Under the pieces are notes generated by a model. It saw only the letters and a list, made by a program, of their open reading frames with translations, ran no database searches and was not told the origin of the DNA. Of a stretch of DNA of 64,000 bases, positions 48,890 through 59,941 are shown in pieces. How positions within the stretch are numbered: the first letter of the stretch is position 1; every line of letters begins with the position of its first letter. A program made the position numbers and the translations under genes. Origin of the DNA: Stentor roeselii (taxonomy: Eukaryota; Ciliophora; Heterotrichea; Heterotrichida; Stentoridae); assembly GCA_006503475.1 (NCBI GenBank), contig RSEH01000028.1:124001-188000 (forward strand), in the 5' to 3' direction.

Positions 48890-51800
48890 ATGGTTGAAAG
48901 CAAAGACAACGTAAAAGTGGCAGTTCGAATCCGTCCCTTGAACGACCGAGAGCTTCAAGAAACAAGTAAAAAATGTGTGACAATAACAGAAGAATGTCGA
49001 AAACTTACCTTAGCAGACCACAAGTCCTTCACATACGACTACATAGCAGACGAGTCCACTTCACAAGAAAAGTTATTCGAGATGGTAGGTCGTCCAATCG
49101 CAGGTTCTTGCATGAGCGGGTACAACGGGACCATCTTCGCTTACGGCCAGACCGGTTCAGGCAAGACCTTCACAATTCAAGGGCAAGGCCTGGAAGAATC
49201 TTCCTCAGAAGCGTTTCAACACCCTTTACGAGGGATCCTTCCTCGTTGTTTTGAATATATTTTCGGTGCCGTGAGTTCCGCTTTGAAAGCAGGTAATTCT
49301 GAGTTCCTGATAAAATGTTCTTACCTTGAAATCTACCAAGAACAAATAAATGACCTTCTCGACCCAAACCCTCACAACCTGCTTCTTCGAGAAGATATGA
49401 AAAAAGGTCCTTATGTTGAAGGGTTAATTGAGGAAAAAGTCTCGAATTTGATTCAAACTTATGCACTTCTCAAGACTGGAGCACGAAATCGACATGTAAG
49501 TTCCACGTCGATGAACAAGGAAAGTTCTCGTAGTCATTCAGTCTTTACTTTGCATGTTGAAAGTAAAAATACTTTTGATGGACTCACGAATTTCAAGTCA
49601 AGCAGGTTTAACTTGATTGACTTGGCGGGAAGTGAAAGGCAGAAGTTCACTGCTTGTGTTGGAGAAAGACTCAAGGAAGCTGGAATGATTAACAAAAGTC
49701 TCTCTGCACTTGGAAATGTGATTAATTCTTTAGTTGAAGTCAGTGAAGGCAAACAACGTCATATTCCTTATCGCGACTCGAAACTCACCTTTTTGCTAAA
49801 AGACTCTTTAGGAGGAAATTCAAAAACTTTCATCATCGCAAACATCAGCCCCTCGATTTCTTCATTGTCTGAAACGCTTTCTACTTTAAAATTCGCCCAA
49901 AGGGCGAAACTGATCAGAAACTCTGCAGTGATCAATGAAGATACCTCAGGAACTGTCATGACTCTCAAGGCAGAAATTAAAAGACTTAAAGCAGAACTTG
50001 AAGCTATTCAACAAGTCGCTCAAGTCGCAATCACCACTTGTCCTAAATGCGCAGGTCTTAGTCAAGTCGACCTTCCTGGTCTTCTCAGTTCTTTTGAAAA
50101 AAACACGGAATCTGAAGTACTTTTAGAGCAAAACCTTAGACTTAGACTTGAACATGAAAGAAAATGGGATAAAAGTCTTGCGGATAAGGACTTGGCAATT
50201 GAAAATTTGAGGAATGTTGTGCAGAAATTGGAAAATAAAGTGAATCATGATAAAATGATTATTAAATTTAGAGATGCTACTATTGTTAAGTTGCAGAATG
50301 GCCTGGAGGATAAGGATGTTGAAGCACTTAGGAAAGAAAATGAAGGACTTAGAAGTGAAATTGAAAATAATCCAATCACTGCTCGACTTACTGCGGAAAA
50401 TAAGATTTTAAATGAAGAAATTGCTGAAATGAGACTTGAGTTGGAAAATGGGTATGGAAGTTTAAGGCAACAAAATGCGGAATTAAAGGATTTTACTGAA
50501 AAGTTGTGTGAGAGTCTTAGGGTTAGTGCTTTGGAAAGAGAAAAAATTAAAATGGTGGTTAAGGAAATTACTGCAGGGGTTGATTTAAACTTGGTTTTTC
50601 AGAATTTTGAAGAAAATTATGAAAAAAAAATTGGGGAACTGTCAATGACCCTAAAAGACCTTCAAAAAGAGCATTCTCAAGTTCTCGCCGAGAACCAAAT
50701 GATCCACCTAAACTACATGGAGCACTTTGAAGGAGACGACAACCTTCTCGACAGTCGAATCGAAGAAATATCTCCAAGAATATCCCTTCGAACAGAAGAC
50801 GAGTACCGAAGACTCGAAAAGGAAATGGAAGAATTAAAGCTGAAACTTTTAAACGAATGTCAACTAACCGAAAAGCTAACAATAGAAAAAAGAAACCTAG
50901 AAAAAACCTGTTCAGAAGCCCTTCAAGAAAACCATTATCTAAAAGACTCCAAAGACAAACTAACAATCCTCGAAGGGCAAATCGAAGTGCTTCAATCACA
51001 AGTCGAAGAAAAATACGCTGCTTTGATGCAGTCATCACAAGACGTTGACAACTTGACTGAATCAAACGACTTCCTCAAAGGAGAGATTTCAAGACTCACC
51101 TCTTCAGTTCACCTTCACAAAGAAAAAAATCAAAGCCTTGAAATTTTTATTTTAAATCTAGAAAAACAAATCTCTGAACAGAACTCGCTCATTGTCGCTC
51201 TTCATGAACCGACTGGAAATAAGACTCTTGCTCTTGCTTTGAATGAAGTCGACTCTTATAAGCAAAAATGTCAGGAATTAGAAGCTGAAATTAATTGTCT
51301 TAAAAAATCTTTACTTGAAAATCAGAACAACTTTCAAAATTTAGTTAAAATTAAAGAAGCTGCTGTTGTTGACTTGCAGGCTGCTAATGAAATCTTAACG
51401 GAACTCAAACTGAAACTTGCTGAAAATAGTAAAAAATTTGAAAATTTGCAGGATAAGAACTTGCAACTTGAAGAAGAACTTGAAAACTTGAAAGAAATTG
51501 CGGAAAGAGATAAAAATCATGCGAATATCTTGAAAGAAAGAACTTTGGTTAAGCATAACGAAGCTTTGATGAAAGTTAACAATGAAAAAAATGAATTGGA
51601 AAAAGAAATTGACTTGTTGAAAAATAAACTTGTTAACAACTCTTATGACTTGAATGAAGTCAAGAAAACTGAAAATGACTTAAAAGCGAGACTTTCAAAG
51701 GAAATAAAAAAAAGTGAAATCTTGTGTCATGATTTAATCGACTTAAGAGTTGATTATGAAAGTCAGTTAAAAGTTTCTAATGATCGAATTTTTAGCTTGA

Positions 51801-54800
51801 AAGATGAACTCGAAAAAGTTGAAGAACAAAAAAATGTCTTTGGAGAGCAGGTCAAAGAACTGCAGGGAAAAATTGAAGAAAGAGGAAAGGAAATCGAAAA
51901 AACTATTAGTCAGTTTGAAACTACTATCAGGATTCTTGGAGAAGAAAGTGTGAAAAAAGAAAAAAGTTTAAAAGATGAAATCTCGAATCTTCTTTTAGAA
52001 TCAAATATTTTAATAGTTGAGAAAAAAAAGTTAGAAGAAGAAAAAAATCAACTTGAATTAGATTTTTCAGAGATTCAAAAAGATTTAACTGAAAAAGATA
52101 AAAAAATTAAAGAAATTTTTCAAGAAAATAAAGAAGTCAATGAAATTTTAAACAAAGTAAAGGATGAATATCAACAGAAAACCTTGGAAATAGAAAAAGT
52201 TCGATTGGAGCTTGATTCAGTTTCTTCAGAAAAAGAGCTTTTTTCGTTAGAAAACCAAAAATTGCTTTATCAAAATGAAGAGTCTCAGGTGGAACTGAAC
52301 TTGCTGAGAATCGAGAAGAGTAATTTTGAGTTCGAGTTGAAATTATTGACACAGGAAAAGGAGAAGTCAAAAAATGACCTGGATGTTTTGAGAGTTGAAC
52401 ACAAAAAAATACTTGAAAAATTTAATCAGACTAAAGAAGATTTTAACTTAATAAAAGAAGAGAAAAGGAACTTGACTACAAGTTTCGAAAATTTAAGAGT
52501 TAAAAATTTGGAAATTACTGAAAATATCGAAAAGTTGTCAAAAATACTGGAAAATGAAAAGGTTAATAAAGAAGAACTGGAAAATTTAAATAAAAACTTG
52601 AAAATTTCGATAGAGTCTAGTTTTAAAGAAATTCAAGATAAAGAAATGATGAAAAATCGCTTGGAAGAAGAATTAATGAGTCTTAGTAAACAAAATGAAA
52701 ACCTTTTAAAGCAAAATAATGAAATATTGATCATAAAAAATGACTTTGAAAGAAAGGTCAGTCATTTAGTTAAAGAAAATGAGGATCTAGCTGTGAAAAT
52801 ATCAGAAAACATCAAACTCACTCAAACTCTTCAAGAAAATTTAACAATTTATTCAAACGAAAAACAAAGATTAAATGATTTACTCTTTCAGAAGTCTCAA
52901 GAAATTCAAGAAAACCACAAAGAAATAGAAAAAACAAACAAAAGACTAGAAGAAAGCACTTTGATTATAAAAAATCTTGAAGAAAGTCTTAAATCTGCTG
53001 AAGGTGAACATAGAGCAGAAGTCATTCAAATTACTCAAAAAAATCAACTTAAACTTGAAGAAACAAGTGAAAATTTCGAAAAACAGTTAAAGACTCTACA
53101 TCAATCAAAAAATGATGCAATTCAAGAAATTCAGACGAAAATTGACCAAATTTCTTCTCAGTTTCAATTAAAATCTTCAGAATTACAAGAAAAAAACAAG
53201 AATCTCGAATTGGCCTATTCGAAAACTGAAAAACTTGAAAAAGAATTAAATGTTTTAATGTCTGATTATCAAGAAAAGTCATCACAAATTGAGAAAATAA
53301 AAGATGAAAACGAGTCTCTTTCAACTGAAATCGCAGTTCTAACAGAAACAAATAAAGAAAAGATAAGCTTGATCAAAGACCTTGAACAAGAAGCTCTTGA
53401 TTTAAAAGAAGAACTTAAAAAATTAAGAAGTGTTGTTGAAGACTTGACCTTTAAACACAATAAGGTAAATAGTCAACTTGAGGCAAAAGAGTCTCTTTTA
53501 AATGAGCAAGTCAAACAAAATCAGGCTTTTGAGTTGATCGTCAATGAAAAAGATGAAAAGATTAAATCTTTCCTGGCAAAAATTAAAGAAATAGAAGAAA
53601 AATCTGAAGAAATAAAAAAACTTAACTTTTCACTTGAGGAAGAAAAAAAAGTTTCTATTGAATCAATTGAGACTTTCCAAAAAACTCTAAAGAAACTAAA
53701 TGAAACTGTTACCAGTCAAGATCTTATCCTGAAAGAAACCATAACGTCCAAATCAACTCTCGAAATAAAAAGTGAAGAACAAAATTTAGAAATAAATAAA
53801 AAATCTGAAAAAATCAATGAAATGACTGAAACTATTCTGATGTTAAAAAAAATTCAGGAAACTCTTAATAATGACTTAGAAACAATCAACGGAGAAAAAA
53901 AGTTGATTCAGCAAGAACTCAAAATAAAAGACGACCTGTTAATTGGAAAAGCTTCAGAATTGGAACATTTGAAAGAAGTTCACCAGAAATATGAAGAAAA
54001 AATAAGTTGTCAAGAAAATCTGCTGGAAAGTCGCATTCAAACAATCAAAACACAAGAAAACGAAATAAAAACTTCTGCAGATGAACTAATTCTCTTAAAA
54101 AACAAACTTGAAGATAATGAAAAAGAACTTTCTAAAGTTTTAAACGAAATACAAGAAACTTCTGCGAAGATAGAAAAAATTGAAAGAGAAAATCTTTGTT
54201 TAAATGAAGTTCATGAAAAAGAGCAAGGAGAAATTCTTTTGTTGAAAGAAGAAGCAGAAAACAGCAAAAAATCAATACAAGACTTGCAAATAACAAAAGA
54301 AAAACAAGAAGAGACCATTAAGAAACTCACCTTTTCTTATGAAGAAAAAGAAAAAAAATGTGAAAATTTTTCAAATTTGATAGAATCCCAAAAAGTCCAA
54401 ATCGAAGAAAAAATCACTGAACTTCATCTAAAATTTGAAGAAAACAAAGAAATTAATAAAGAAATCGAAAAAGTCACAACTGAACAACAAGAGACTAACA
54501 AAAAGTTAATTGAAGCCAAAGCAGAGAACCAAAATCTCAGAGAAAAAATTCAAGTTTTGAACAAGAAAATAAACGATTTAGAACTGAGCTTAGAGTCAAA
54601 AACAACTGAAAACTCTTTTATTTCAACTAGAATCATAGAAAACGAAAAAATCATTGAAGAGTTCAAGCAAGAGTTCGAAAAATCCCTAAAAACCATTGAA
54701 ACCAAAGAAAAAAACATTCAAGACTCAAATGAAAAAATCCAAGATTTATTAAAAAAACTCGAAAATTCAACTCAAAATCTCGAATCAAACAATAAAAACC

Positions 54801-56719
54801 TTGCAGAAAAAACTGAAAAAATCCAAGTTTTAACCAAAAAACTTGAAGAATTCCAGAAACAAGCAGATTCAAAAGATCAAAAACTCAAAGAATCCGTTGA
54901 AAAAGTTTCAGAACTTTTCAATATAATCGATGAAAAAACCAAGAAAAGCAAAGACCAAGAACATCTCTGCATCGACTTAATAAACGAAAAAGAAACAACA
55001 AAAATTCAAATCGAATCACTCGAGTCTCAAATCGCTTCCTTAAAAGAAACCTTAAACAAGGTCCAAAACAACCTGGAAGAATCAAAGATCCTTTCATTAA
55101 AACTCGAAAACGAAAGAAACGACCTGAAATTTTCATTTGATCAGTTATCCGAGGAAAAATCTCGAAATATTTCTGAAATCGAAGAAAAAACAACTCAAAT
55201 CATTCACCTCGAGCTAGAAAATGACAGAAAAACAGAAGAATTTTCTCAAATTCAGAAAAAAAACGAGTCAATTGAGGAAGACCTTTCAAAATTCAAGTTA
55301 CTTAAACAAGCAGCTGATGAAGAAATTTTTAAACTCAAACTTTTTCTGAATCAAGAAACTCAAACATTAAAAGACTTCCAACAACAAAGTGAAAAATCAT
55401 TGACTGAGACTTTACGGAAACTGGAAAACTTGAAATCAGAAAACGAGTCTTATCAAGTCACTTTAAGTTCAAAAGACAAGGAAATCTCTTCAATCACTGA
55501 AAAAATGGCAGAGGTTCTTCATGAAAATTCTTCAATGTCTCAAACTCTCCTCACCCTTCAACACGAAAAAAAACTCACAGAAAACCTGATCCTTTCCCTA
55601 AAAGTCCAACTTTCTGAAAAATGCGAAAATGAGGCAAACTTTCAAAACACTTTAACTAAAAAAGAAGAAGAATTCAAATCTCTAATCGAAAAATTACAAA
55701 AAATTGAAGAATCCTCCAAATCTCAAATAAAAGAACTAGAAAAAAATCAAGAAACCCTTGAAAATCTTTTAAACCAAAACAAAGAACAACTAAATCAAAC
55801 CTCTTCAAAGCTGTTATCAGAACAAGAGTCTAAGACCATTCTTTCTTCACTAAACCAGGAACAATCTTCTCAAATTCAAACCTTTTTAAAGCAAATCAAC
55901 GACTTGAACCACCTGATTCGAACCCTTCAAAACCAAATCAAAAACTTACAAAACGACCTGGACTCCAAAGAAGACGAAGTCCTCGACTTAAAAGGAAAAA
56001 ATTCAAACGAATTTCAAGAAACTTTTTTAAAATCCAAACAAGAAGTCGAACTCGCTCAAAAGTTGCAAGAAGCTGCACAGTCAGAACTTAAATCAGTCAA
56101 GTCAGACCTGGTGGAAAGTTTAAATGCACGAGAAGGGCTCATGAGTGAATTGAGGACTATTCGAGAAGATGAACTTAGAGGAAAACGCGATTTGAATGAC
56201 TTGAAAAGACTTTTTGAGCAGTTGAAAGAAGATAAAAAAAGACTTATTCACCAACTTGCGAAGGTCAATGAAGAAAATGAAAAAAATGGAATTGGAGTTG
56301 AAAGTGACGGGTTGGTTCAAATGAAAGTCAGGAAATTAGAAGAACTTGTTAGTTCTTTGGAAAAACAACTTAAGGTTAAAACTTTTGAACTGGAAAAATG
56401 CAATAAAAAAATCGCTGAGGCACAGAAAAAGTCTTTTGAAGATGCTGGGTTTAGGAAAGAAGTTGAAAGTCAGGCTATTGAAATACAGAATTTAACTGAT
56501 GGACTTAGTCAAATCACTGATGCTGTTTTTAACCTTCCGTTGTTTAAGGGCGAACACCCGGAAAGTCAGATTATTGAAAATACTGTCAAGGCTATTAGAA
56601 ACTTGTATGCTCAGTTTGTGATGAAGGAAAAGGAAGTTGGAGAGTTGAAAGGAAAGAAAAGGGCTGATAGTATTAGTAAAGTTTCTCCTGTTGTAAGGGG
56701 AATACCGAGGGGTAAATAA
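48890..56719 (+). CDS. Giant kinesin-12-like motor protein
   Basis: A 2609-residue, intronless N-terminal kinesin. The motor domain (about 1-345) has GQTGSGKT (86-93), switch I NKESSRSHS (about 209-217), switch II DLAGSE (about 244) and the microtubule-binding HIPYRDSKLTFLLKDSLGGN. The continuation FAQRAKLIRNSAVINEDTSG and LKAEIKRLKAEL is the neck of the KIF15/kinesin-12 group. A short Cys pair (TTCPKCAGL, near residue 383) follows. From about residue 390 to the end the protein is nearly continuous Glu/Lys/Leu/Asn-rich coiled coil, about twice as long as in KIF15. It is probably a processive dimer or tetramer working on spindle or cortical microtubule bundles. A kinesin-7/CENP-E-like assignment is the alternative because of its length; the motor motifs favour kinesin-12. 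Confidence 0.9.
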   Translation: MVESKDNVKVAVRIRPLNDRELQETSKKCVTITEECRKLTLADHKSFTYDYIADESTSQEKLFEMVGRPIAGSCMSGYNGTIFAYGQTGSGKTFTIQGQGLEESSSEAFQHPLRGILPRCFEYIFGAVSSALKAGNSEFLIKCSYLEIYQEQINDLLDPNPHNLLLREDMKKGPYVEGLIEEKVSNLIQTYALLKTGARNRHVSSTSMNKESSRSHSVFTLHVESKNTFDGLTNFKSSRFNLIDLAGSERQKFTACVGERLKEAGMINKSLSALGNVINSLVEVSEGKQRHIPYRDSKLTFLLKDSLGGNSKTFIIANISPSISSLSETLSTLKFAQRAKLIRNSAVINEDTSGTVMTLKAEIKRLKAELEAIQQVAQVAITTCPKCAGLSQVDLPGLLSSFEKNTESEVLLEQNLRLRLEHERKWDKSLADKDLAIENLRNVVQKLENKVNHDKMIIKFRDATIVKLQNGLEDKDVEALRKENEGLRSEIENNPITARLTAENKILNEEIAEMRLELENGYGSLRQQNAELKDFTEKLCESLRVSALEREKIKMVVKEITAGVDLNLVFQNFEENYEKKIGELSMTLKDLQKEHSQVLAENQMIHLNYMEHFEGDDNLLDSRIEEISPRISLRTEDEYRRLEKEMEELKLKLLNECQLTEKLTIEKRNLEKTCSEALQENHYLKDSKDKLTILEGQIEVLQSQVEEKYAALMQSSQDVDNLTESNDFLKGEISRLTSSVHLHKEKNQSLEIFILNLEKQISEQNSLIVALHEPTGNKTLALALNEVDSYKQKCQELEAEINCLKKSLLENQNNFQNLVKIKEAAVVDLQAANEILTELKLKLAENSKKFENLQDKNLQLEEELENLKEIAERDKNHANILKERTLVKHNEALMKVNNEKNELEKEIDLLKNKLVNNSYDLNEVKKTENDLKARLSKEIKKSEILCHDLIDLRVDYESQLKVSNDRIFSLKDELEKVEEQKNVFGEQVKELQGKIEERGKEIEKTISQFETTIRILGEESVKKEKSLKDEISNLLLESNILIVEKKKLEEEKNQLELDFSEIQKDLTEKDKKIKEIFQENKEVNEILNKVKDEYQQKTLEIEKVRLELDSVSSEKELFSLENQKLLYQNEESQVELNLLRIEKSNFEFELKLLTQEKEKSKNDLDVLRVEHKKILEKFNQTKEDFNLIKEEKRNLTTSFENLRVKNLEITENIEKLSKILENEKVNKEELENLNKNLKISIESSFKEIQDKEMMKNRLEEELMSLSKQNENLLKQNNEILIIKNDFERKVSHLVKENEDLAVKISENIKLTQTLQENLTIYSNEKQRLNDLLFQKSQEIQENHKEIEKTNKRLEESTLIIKNLEESLKSAEGEHRAEVIQITQKNQLKLEETSENFEKQLKTLHQSKNDAIQEIQTKIDQISSQFQLKSSELQEKNKNLELAYSKTEKLEKELNVLMSDYQEKSSQIEKIKDENESLSTEIAVLTETNKEKISLIKDLEQEALDLKEELKKLRSVVEDLTFKHNKVNSQLEAKESLLNEQVKQNQAFELIVNEKDEKIKSFLAKIKEIEEKSEEIKKLNFSLEEEKKVSIESIETFQKTLKKLNETVTSQDLILKETITSKSTLEIKSEEQNLEINKKSEKINEMTETILMLKKIQETLNNDLETINGEKKLIQQELKIKDDLLIGKASELEHLKEVHQKYEEKISCQENLLESRIQTIKTQENEIKTSADELILLKNKLEDNEKELSKVLNEIQETSAKIEKIERENLCLNEVHEKEQGEILLLKEEAENSKKSIQDLQITKEKQEETIKKLTFSYEEKEKKCENFSNLIESQKVQIEEKITELHLKFEENKEINKEIEKVTTEQQETNKKLIEAKAENQNLREKIQVLNKKINDLELSLESKTTENSFISTRIIENEKIIEEFKQEFEKSLKTIETKEKNIQDSNEKIQDLLKKLENSTQNLESNNKNLAEKTEKIQVLTKKLEEFQKQADSKDQKLKESVEKVSELFNIIDEKTKKSKDQEHLCIDLINEKETTKIQIESLESQIASLKETLNKVQNNLEESKILSLKLENERNDLKFSFDQLSEEKSRNISEIEEKTTQIIHLELENDRKTEEFSQIQKKNESIEEDLSKFKLLKQAADEEIFKLKLFLNQETQTLKDFQQQSEKSLTETLRKLENLKSENESYQVTLSSKDKEISSITEKMAEVLHENSSMSQTLLTLQHEKKLTENLILSLKVQLSEKCENEANFQNTLTKKEEEFKSLIEKLQKIEESSKSQIKELEKNQETLENLLNQNKEQLNQTSSKLLSEQESKTILSSLNQEQSSQIQTFLKQINDLNHLIRTLQNQIKNLQNDLDSKEDEVLDLKGKNSNEFQETFLKSKQEVELAQKLQEAAQSELKSVKSDLVESLNAREGLMSELRTIREDELRGKRDLNDLKRLFEQLKEDKKRLIHQLAKVNEENEKNGIGVESDGLVQMKVRKLEELVSSLEKQLKVKTFELEKCNKKIAEAQKKSFEDAGFRKEVESQAIEIQNLTDGLSQITDAVFNLPLFKGEHPESQIIENTVKAIRNLYAQFVMKEKEVGELKGKKRADSISKVSPVVRGIPRGK

Positions 56720-57278
56720 GAATGTATTATTATTAGAGTATTTTTTATTAATTGATATTTGGTATTTTATCATTATGAGAATTTATTGAAATTTGGTTTG
56801 GGTTTATTAAGGATAAATTAATTCTTTTATGTTTACAGTTGCCTTGCTTCAATTGTCTGAACTTGATGGATTAAGGATAGTATTTATGCTTAGTATTTTA
56901 AGAATTCCAAATTATATTTAGAGATAACCTATAACCATTAGTTTAAAGGAAAACAGGTATTTTTATTCGAATATTTTATAATTATAGCACAATTCATAAA
57001 TATATTTATAAAAAATCCTTAATTAATACTCTTCAACGTAAATAGCTAATAACATTTTTTTATTACATATAGATCATAACAATAGTCAATCTTATTATAA
57101 AATTTGAGTGTCTCATAAGTTTACAATAAATAAAGAGTTCAAGTCATACATCTTTATAGAAATGAAGTGTAAGGCCCTGAAGAAACTTATTTTCATTTGA
57201 GCTATGAAAATAAAAACAAGAAATTTAATTAATCCTCAGAAAGACATATATATTGTAATTATCAAGATCAAATAAATT

Positions 57279-57455
57279 TTAAGATATTGAGTAAAGGTTT
57301 GAACAGTATAGTATATCATTATTCCTATAATTCAAGGAGAAATGAGCAAACATAAATTTTTCGAAGTACAAGCCGATAGACTCCTGCAAAGACCATTCAT
57401 CACTCAGCTGATAGTCGTCACAATCGTAAGAAATGAGTAAATATTTCAAAAATCT
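57279..57455 (-). pseudogene. Coding-like relic, unidentified
   Basis: A 58-codon open stretch ending in TAA. Its residues are of coding quality (acidic/aromatic mix such as SYDCDDYQLSDEW and GLYFEKFMFAHFSLNY) and its local GC is higher than the flanks. It is preceded in frame by a TAA, and no 15-nt GT-AG intron joins it to another exon. It is probably the tail of a lost gene. The product is unknown. Confidence 0.3.
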
Positions 57456-57777
57456 TTAAGTTTTATAAGGTTTTTGGCTGTATTTATTTAATTTGAGTAT
57501 CTTTACTAGATTGACCTATATCGATTGATGATTATTTAATTCAGCATCTGGGGCTAATTCAATACTATAATATCAATTAATTAATTATAAAAATAATAGC
57601 TTTATAAAATTCATACAAAACAAAACGATAATGATCAACGTAACTAAAAATTCAAAAGAAAGTAAACTTTATATAGTTATAGATTATAAGATCCATTTTT
57701 TAAAATTTATTTCATAAGATAACTTATATTATCAATCAAAACACTGAACTCATTTTTAATAAACATATCATAAGTTT

Positions 57778-57955
57778 TTATTCAAGTATTCCATATCTAG
57801 AAACCAAAAACAAAGACCCAAGAACAGACCAAAAAATCCCTGAAACAAGATCTTGATAATCTGCAGAAATTATAAAAATCTTCATAAAAATTAAAGTGTC
57901 TAGCATAATGATTGTCCCAAAATAAATAAATCAAATAAAAGACTCAATCTAAAAA
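57778..57955 (-). pseudogene. Membrane-protein relic, unidentified
   Basis: A hydrophobic frame ends SGIFWSVLGSLFLVSRYGIL and is preceded, in a frame shifted by one base, by MELENFSFFRLSLLFDLFIL. Together they look like a broken membrane-protein end. No family is recognised. It lies just downstream of the MFS transporter gene's stop, with the same orientation. Confidence 0.3.
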
Positions 57956-58016
57956 AACTAAAATTTTCTAATTCCATCAAATAACGATTACTCTATTCAT
58001 CTATAAAAGTAAAACT

Positions 58017-59594
58017 CTATCTCTTATTTTGAAAAAAAGAGATAATTACCAAAGCCAAGGCAGCAAGTCCTCCAATCACATAAAAAATCTTATTTCTATC
58101 CAAATAAAGCGTAACATACGTTTGAATGAAATAAACCGTAATACTCGCAAAGCCATTCGACAAAAACAACAGAGCATAAACCTTAAACCCAACATCTTTC
58201 CCATAAAGTTTAACAGAAATCGGTGCAAGTTGAGTAATAGTTCCACCTGAGCAAGAGTACAAAATGCAAAGCCAGATGAGAAAAGGTGCCTGATATTTAC
58301 TTATAGTTGGAAATGTGAAGCAAATAATAACTTCAATGATACAAAGAACAATATAAGTCAATCGATAAGATTTTTTATCAAACATCAGGCCCCACAAAGG
58401 TCGATTTGACCCGTTCATGACAGAGCCGAGTGATCCGACAACAGTGAGAAAAGTGTCGTTGTAACCGTATTGAAGTCCTATCACTTTGAAACTTGCAATA
58501 GAGAACATCCCAGCAGTTCCAGCAAGCATCGTAGTTAAAAAAATCAGGTAAAAATTACGAGTTTTTAAAGCATCACAGAATGTTCCTTTAAAGGTCTCTT
58601 CAACTGTTGATTCTTTTTTACCTTGAGTATCAGGACGGTCCTTGATTTCACGAGAAGAATGTTTAACACTATCAAATTTCTCATTTTCTTTAAATTCTTC
58701 TTTTTTCTCCTCATTTTCCTCGTTTTCTACATCATTTTTCATGTTTTCTTCATAATTTTTCATGTTTTCTTCATCATTTTTCATGTTTTCTTCATCAAGT
58801 TCAATTGAATTTTTCTCTAATCTAACCAATTCAGATTCTCTTTTTGTTTCATCATCTTGAGTCCTCGAACTTAAATTTTGTTTCAAGTCAACATCTTGAA
58901 TCATAATCAATGCACAAACAACAATAAACGAATAGACACAAGCTAAAACAATAAACATCTTCGGAACATTTTCAGCGATTTTCTCTTCAAAGTACTTATC
59001 AGTGACGCCTCCAAACGATTTTTCAATTCTCGGTTTTAAGTTGTCAGGATTCGCGACATAAGTTGCGACAAAGTTGAAAATAAAAGACCCAAAAGCAAAG
59101 CAGCCAACAATAATCCCAGTGACAAGGCCTTTATGTGCCGGGTAGCATTGAATAGCGATCATAAGTGAAGGGACATACTGATTAAAACTTACAGCGAGGC
59201 CTGACCCTACCCCGAGCATGACTCCATAGATGATGATGACTGGAATTCTTGTTGTTAGACCTGCCATGATGAAAACAACTGCCACATATATAAAAACTCC
59301 GACGTACATAAGTCTGAATTTAAATCACTTCTTGGGAGTAAAGCGCTTTTGCAAGTAAGTCGCTGGTTGGAATACGAAACTCCAGGAAAACACGCAGATG
59401 TAGAAGACTATTGAAAATGATGACATTGAAACGTACCCCGTTTTCATACCGATGTATGAAGCTATGTAAGGCATTATGTTCCCTGTGCAATAAATTGTGC
59501 CTACCACCTGATTAGTCATTACTAGGTGGATTAGACCGCAACCGATGAATGTTATAACTTTTCGATTACTTTGACTACATCGTGAGTTTGACAT
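58017..59594 (-). CDS. Major facilitator superfamily transporter
   Basis: A 520-residue membrane transporter (exons 59594-59329 and 59313-58017) with about twelve helices. The first half includes MTNQVVGTIYCTGNIMPYIA, GVMLGVGSGLAVSFNQYVPS and GLVTGIIVGCFAFGSFIFNF, resembling monocarboxylate or oxalate:formate exchangers. A long acidic cytosolic loop (about 225-290) between the halves holds three copies of a 7-residue repeat close to DEENMKN. The second half has MNGSNRPLWGLMFDKKSYR, an equivalent of the MFS loop G-x-x-x-D-R/K signature. The substrate cannot be read from the sequence; a small organic anion is a reasonable guess. A decayed tandem copy lies upstream at 59942-60370. Confidence 0.88.
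58719..58800 (-). repeat. 21-nt tandem repeat inside the MFS transporter loop
   Basis: A 21-nt unit (CATGTTTTCTTCATCATTTTT-like on the plus strand) is repeated about three times and codes for 7-residue units DEENMKN, DEENMKN and YEENMKN. It lies in the acidic loop between the transporter halves, where length variation should be tolerated. Confidence 0.8.
59314..59328 (-). other. 15-nt intron, phase 2
   Basis: Sense sequence GTGATTTAAATTCAG. It is the only proven intron in this window that begins GTG instead of GTA. It joins RFTPKK to LMYVGVFIYVA and gives a continuous MFS helix 3 region. Confidence 0.93.
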
Positions 59595-59941
59595 TTTAAG
59601 GATGTGGAATTTAGTTTTTTGAATTGGGAGATTATTTTAAATTTGGAATATTTTTGGGATATTTTAGAAATTAGGTGAAATTTTAAGGGTTTTTTAGGGG
59701 TTTTAATAAATTTAGGTTGATTGCTTGGAAATATTTTGGTATGTTTTGGTTTTAGAGGAAATGTGATATTATTAGGAGTAATTAAATTTTAGTGTAGGAT
59801 GACATTTTAAATTGTATATTTTAGTTCAAATTATTATTTATAATTGGAATTCACAAACTCTTATTAGATTTCGATATAAAGTAACCCTGACTATCTATAA
59901 ACTATAATTTAAAAAGTATTAGTATAAATCTCATTTTTAAC

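Larger units (their letters stand above)
56720..58016. other. 1297-nt AT-rich gene-poor stretch with small coding-like scraps
   Basis: No intact gene is recognised. Two short minus-strand frames look protein-like but lack usable starts and have no visible splice links: 57279-57455 (58 codons, containing YLLISYDCDDYQLSDEWS) and 57778-57955 (hydrophobic, containing MLDTLIFMKIFIISADYQ). On the plus strand, 57342-57440 also reads as a 32-codon ORF opposite the first scrap. The rest is very AT-rich. Confidence 0.45.
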
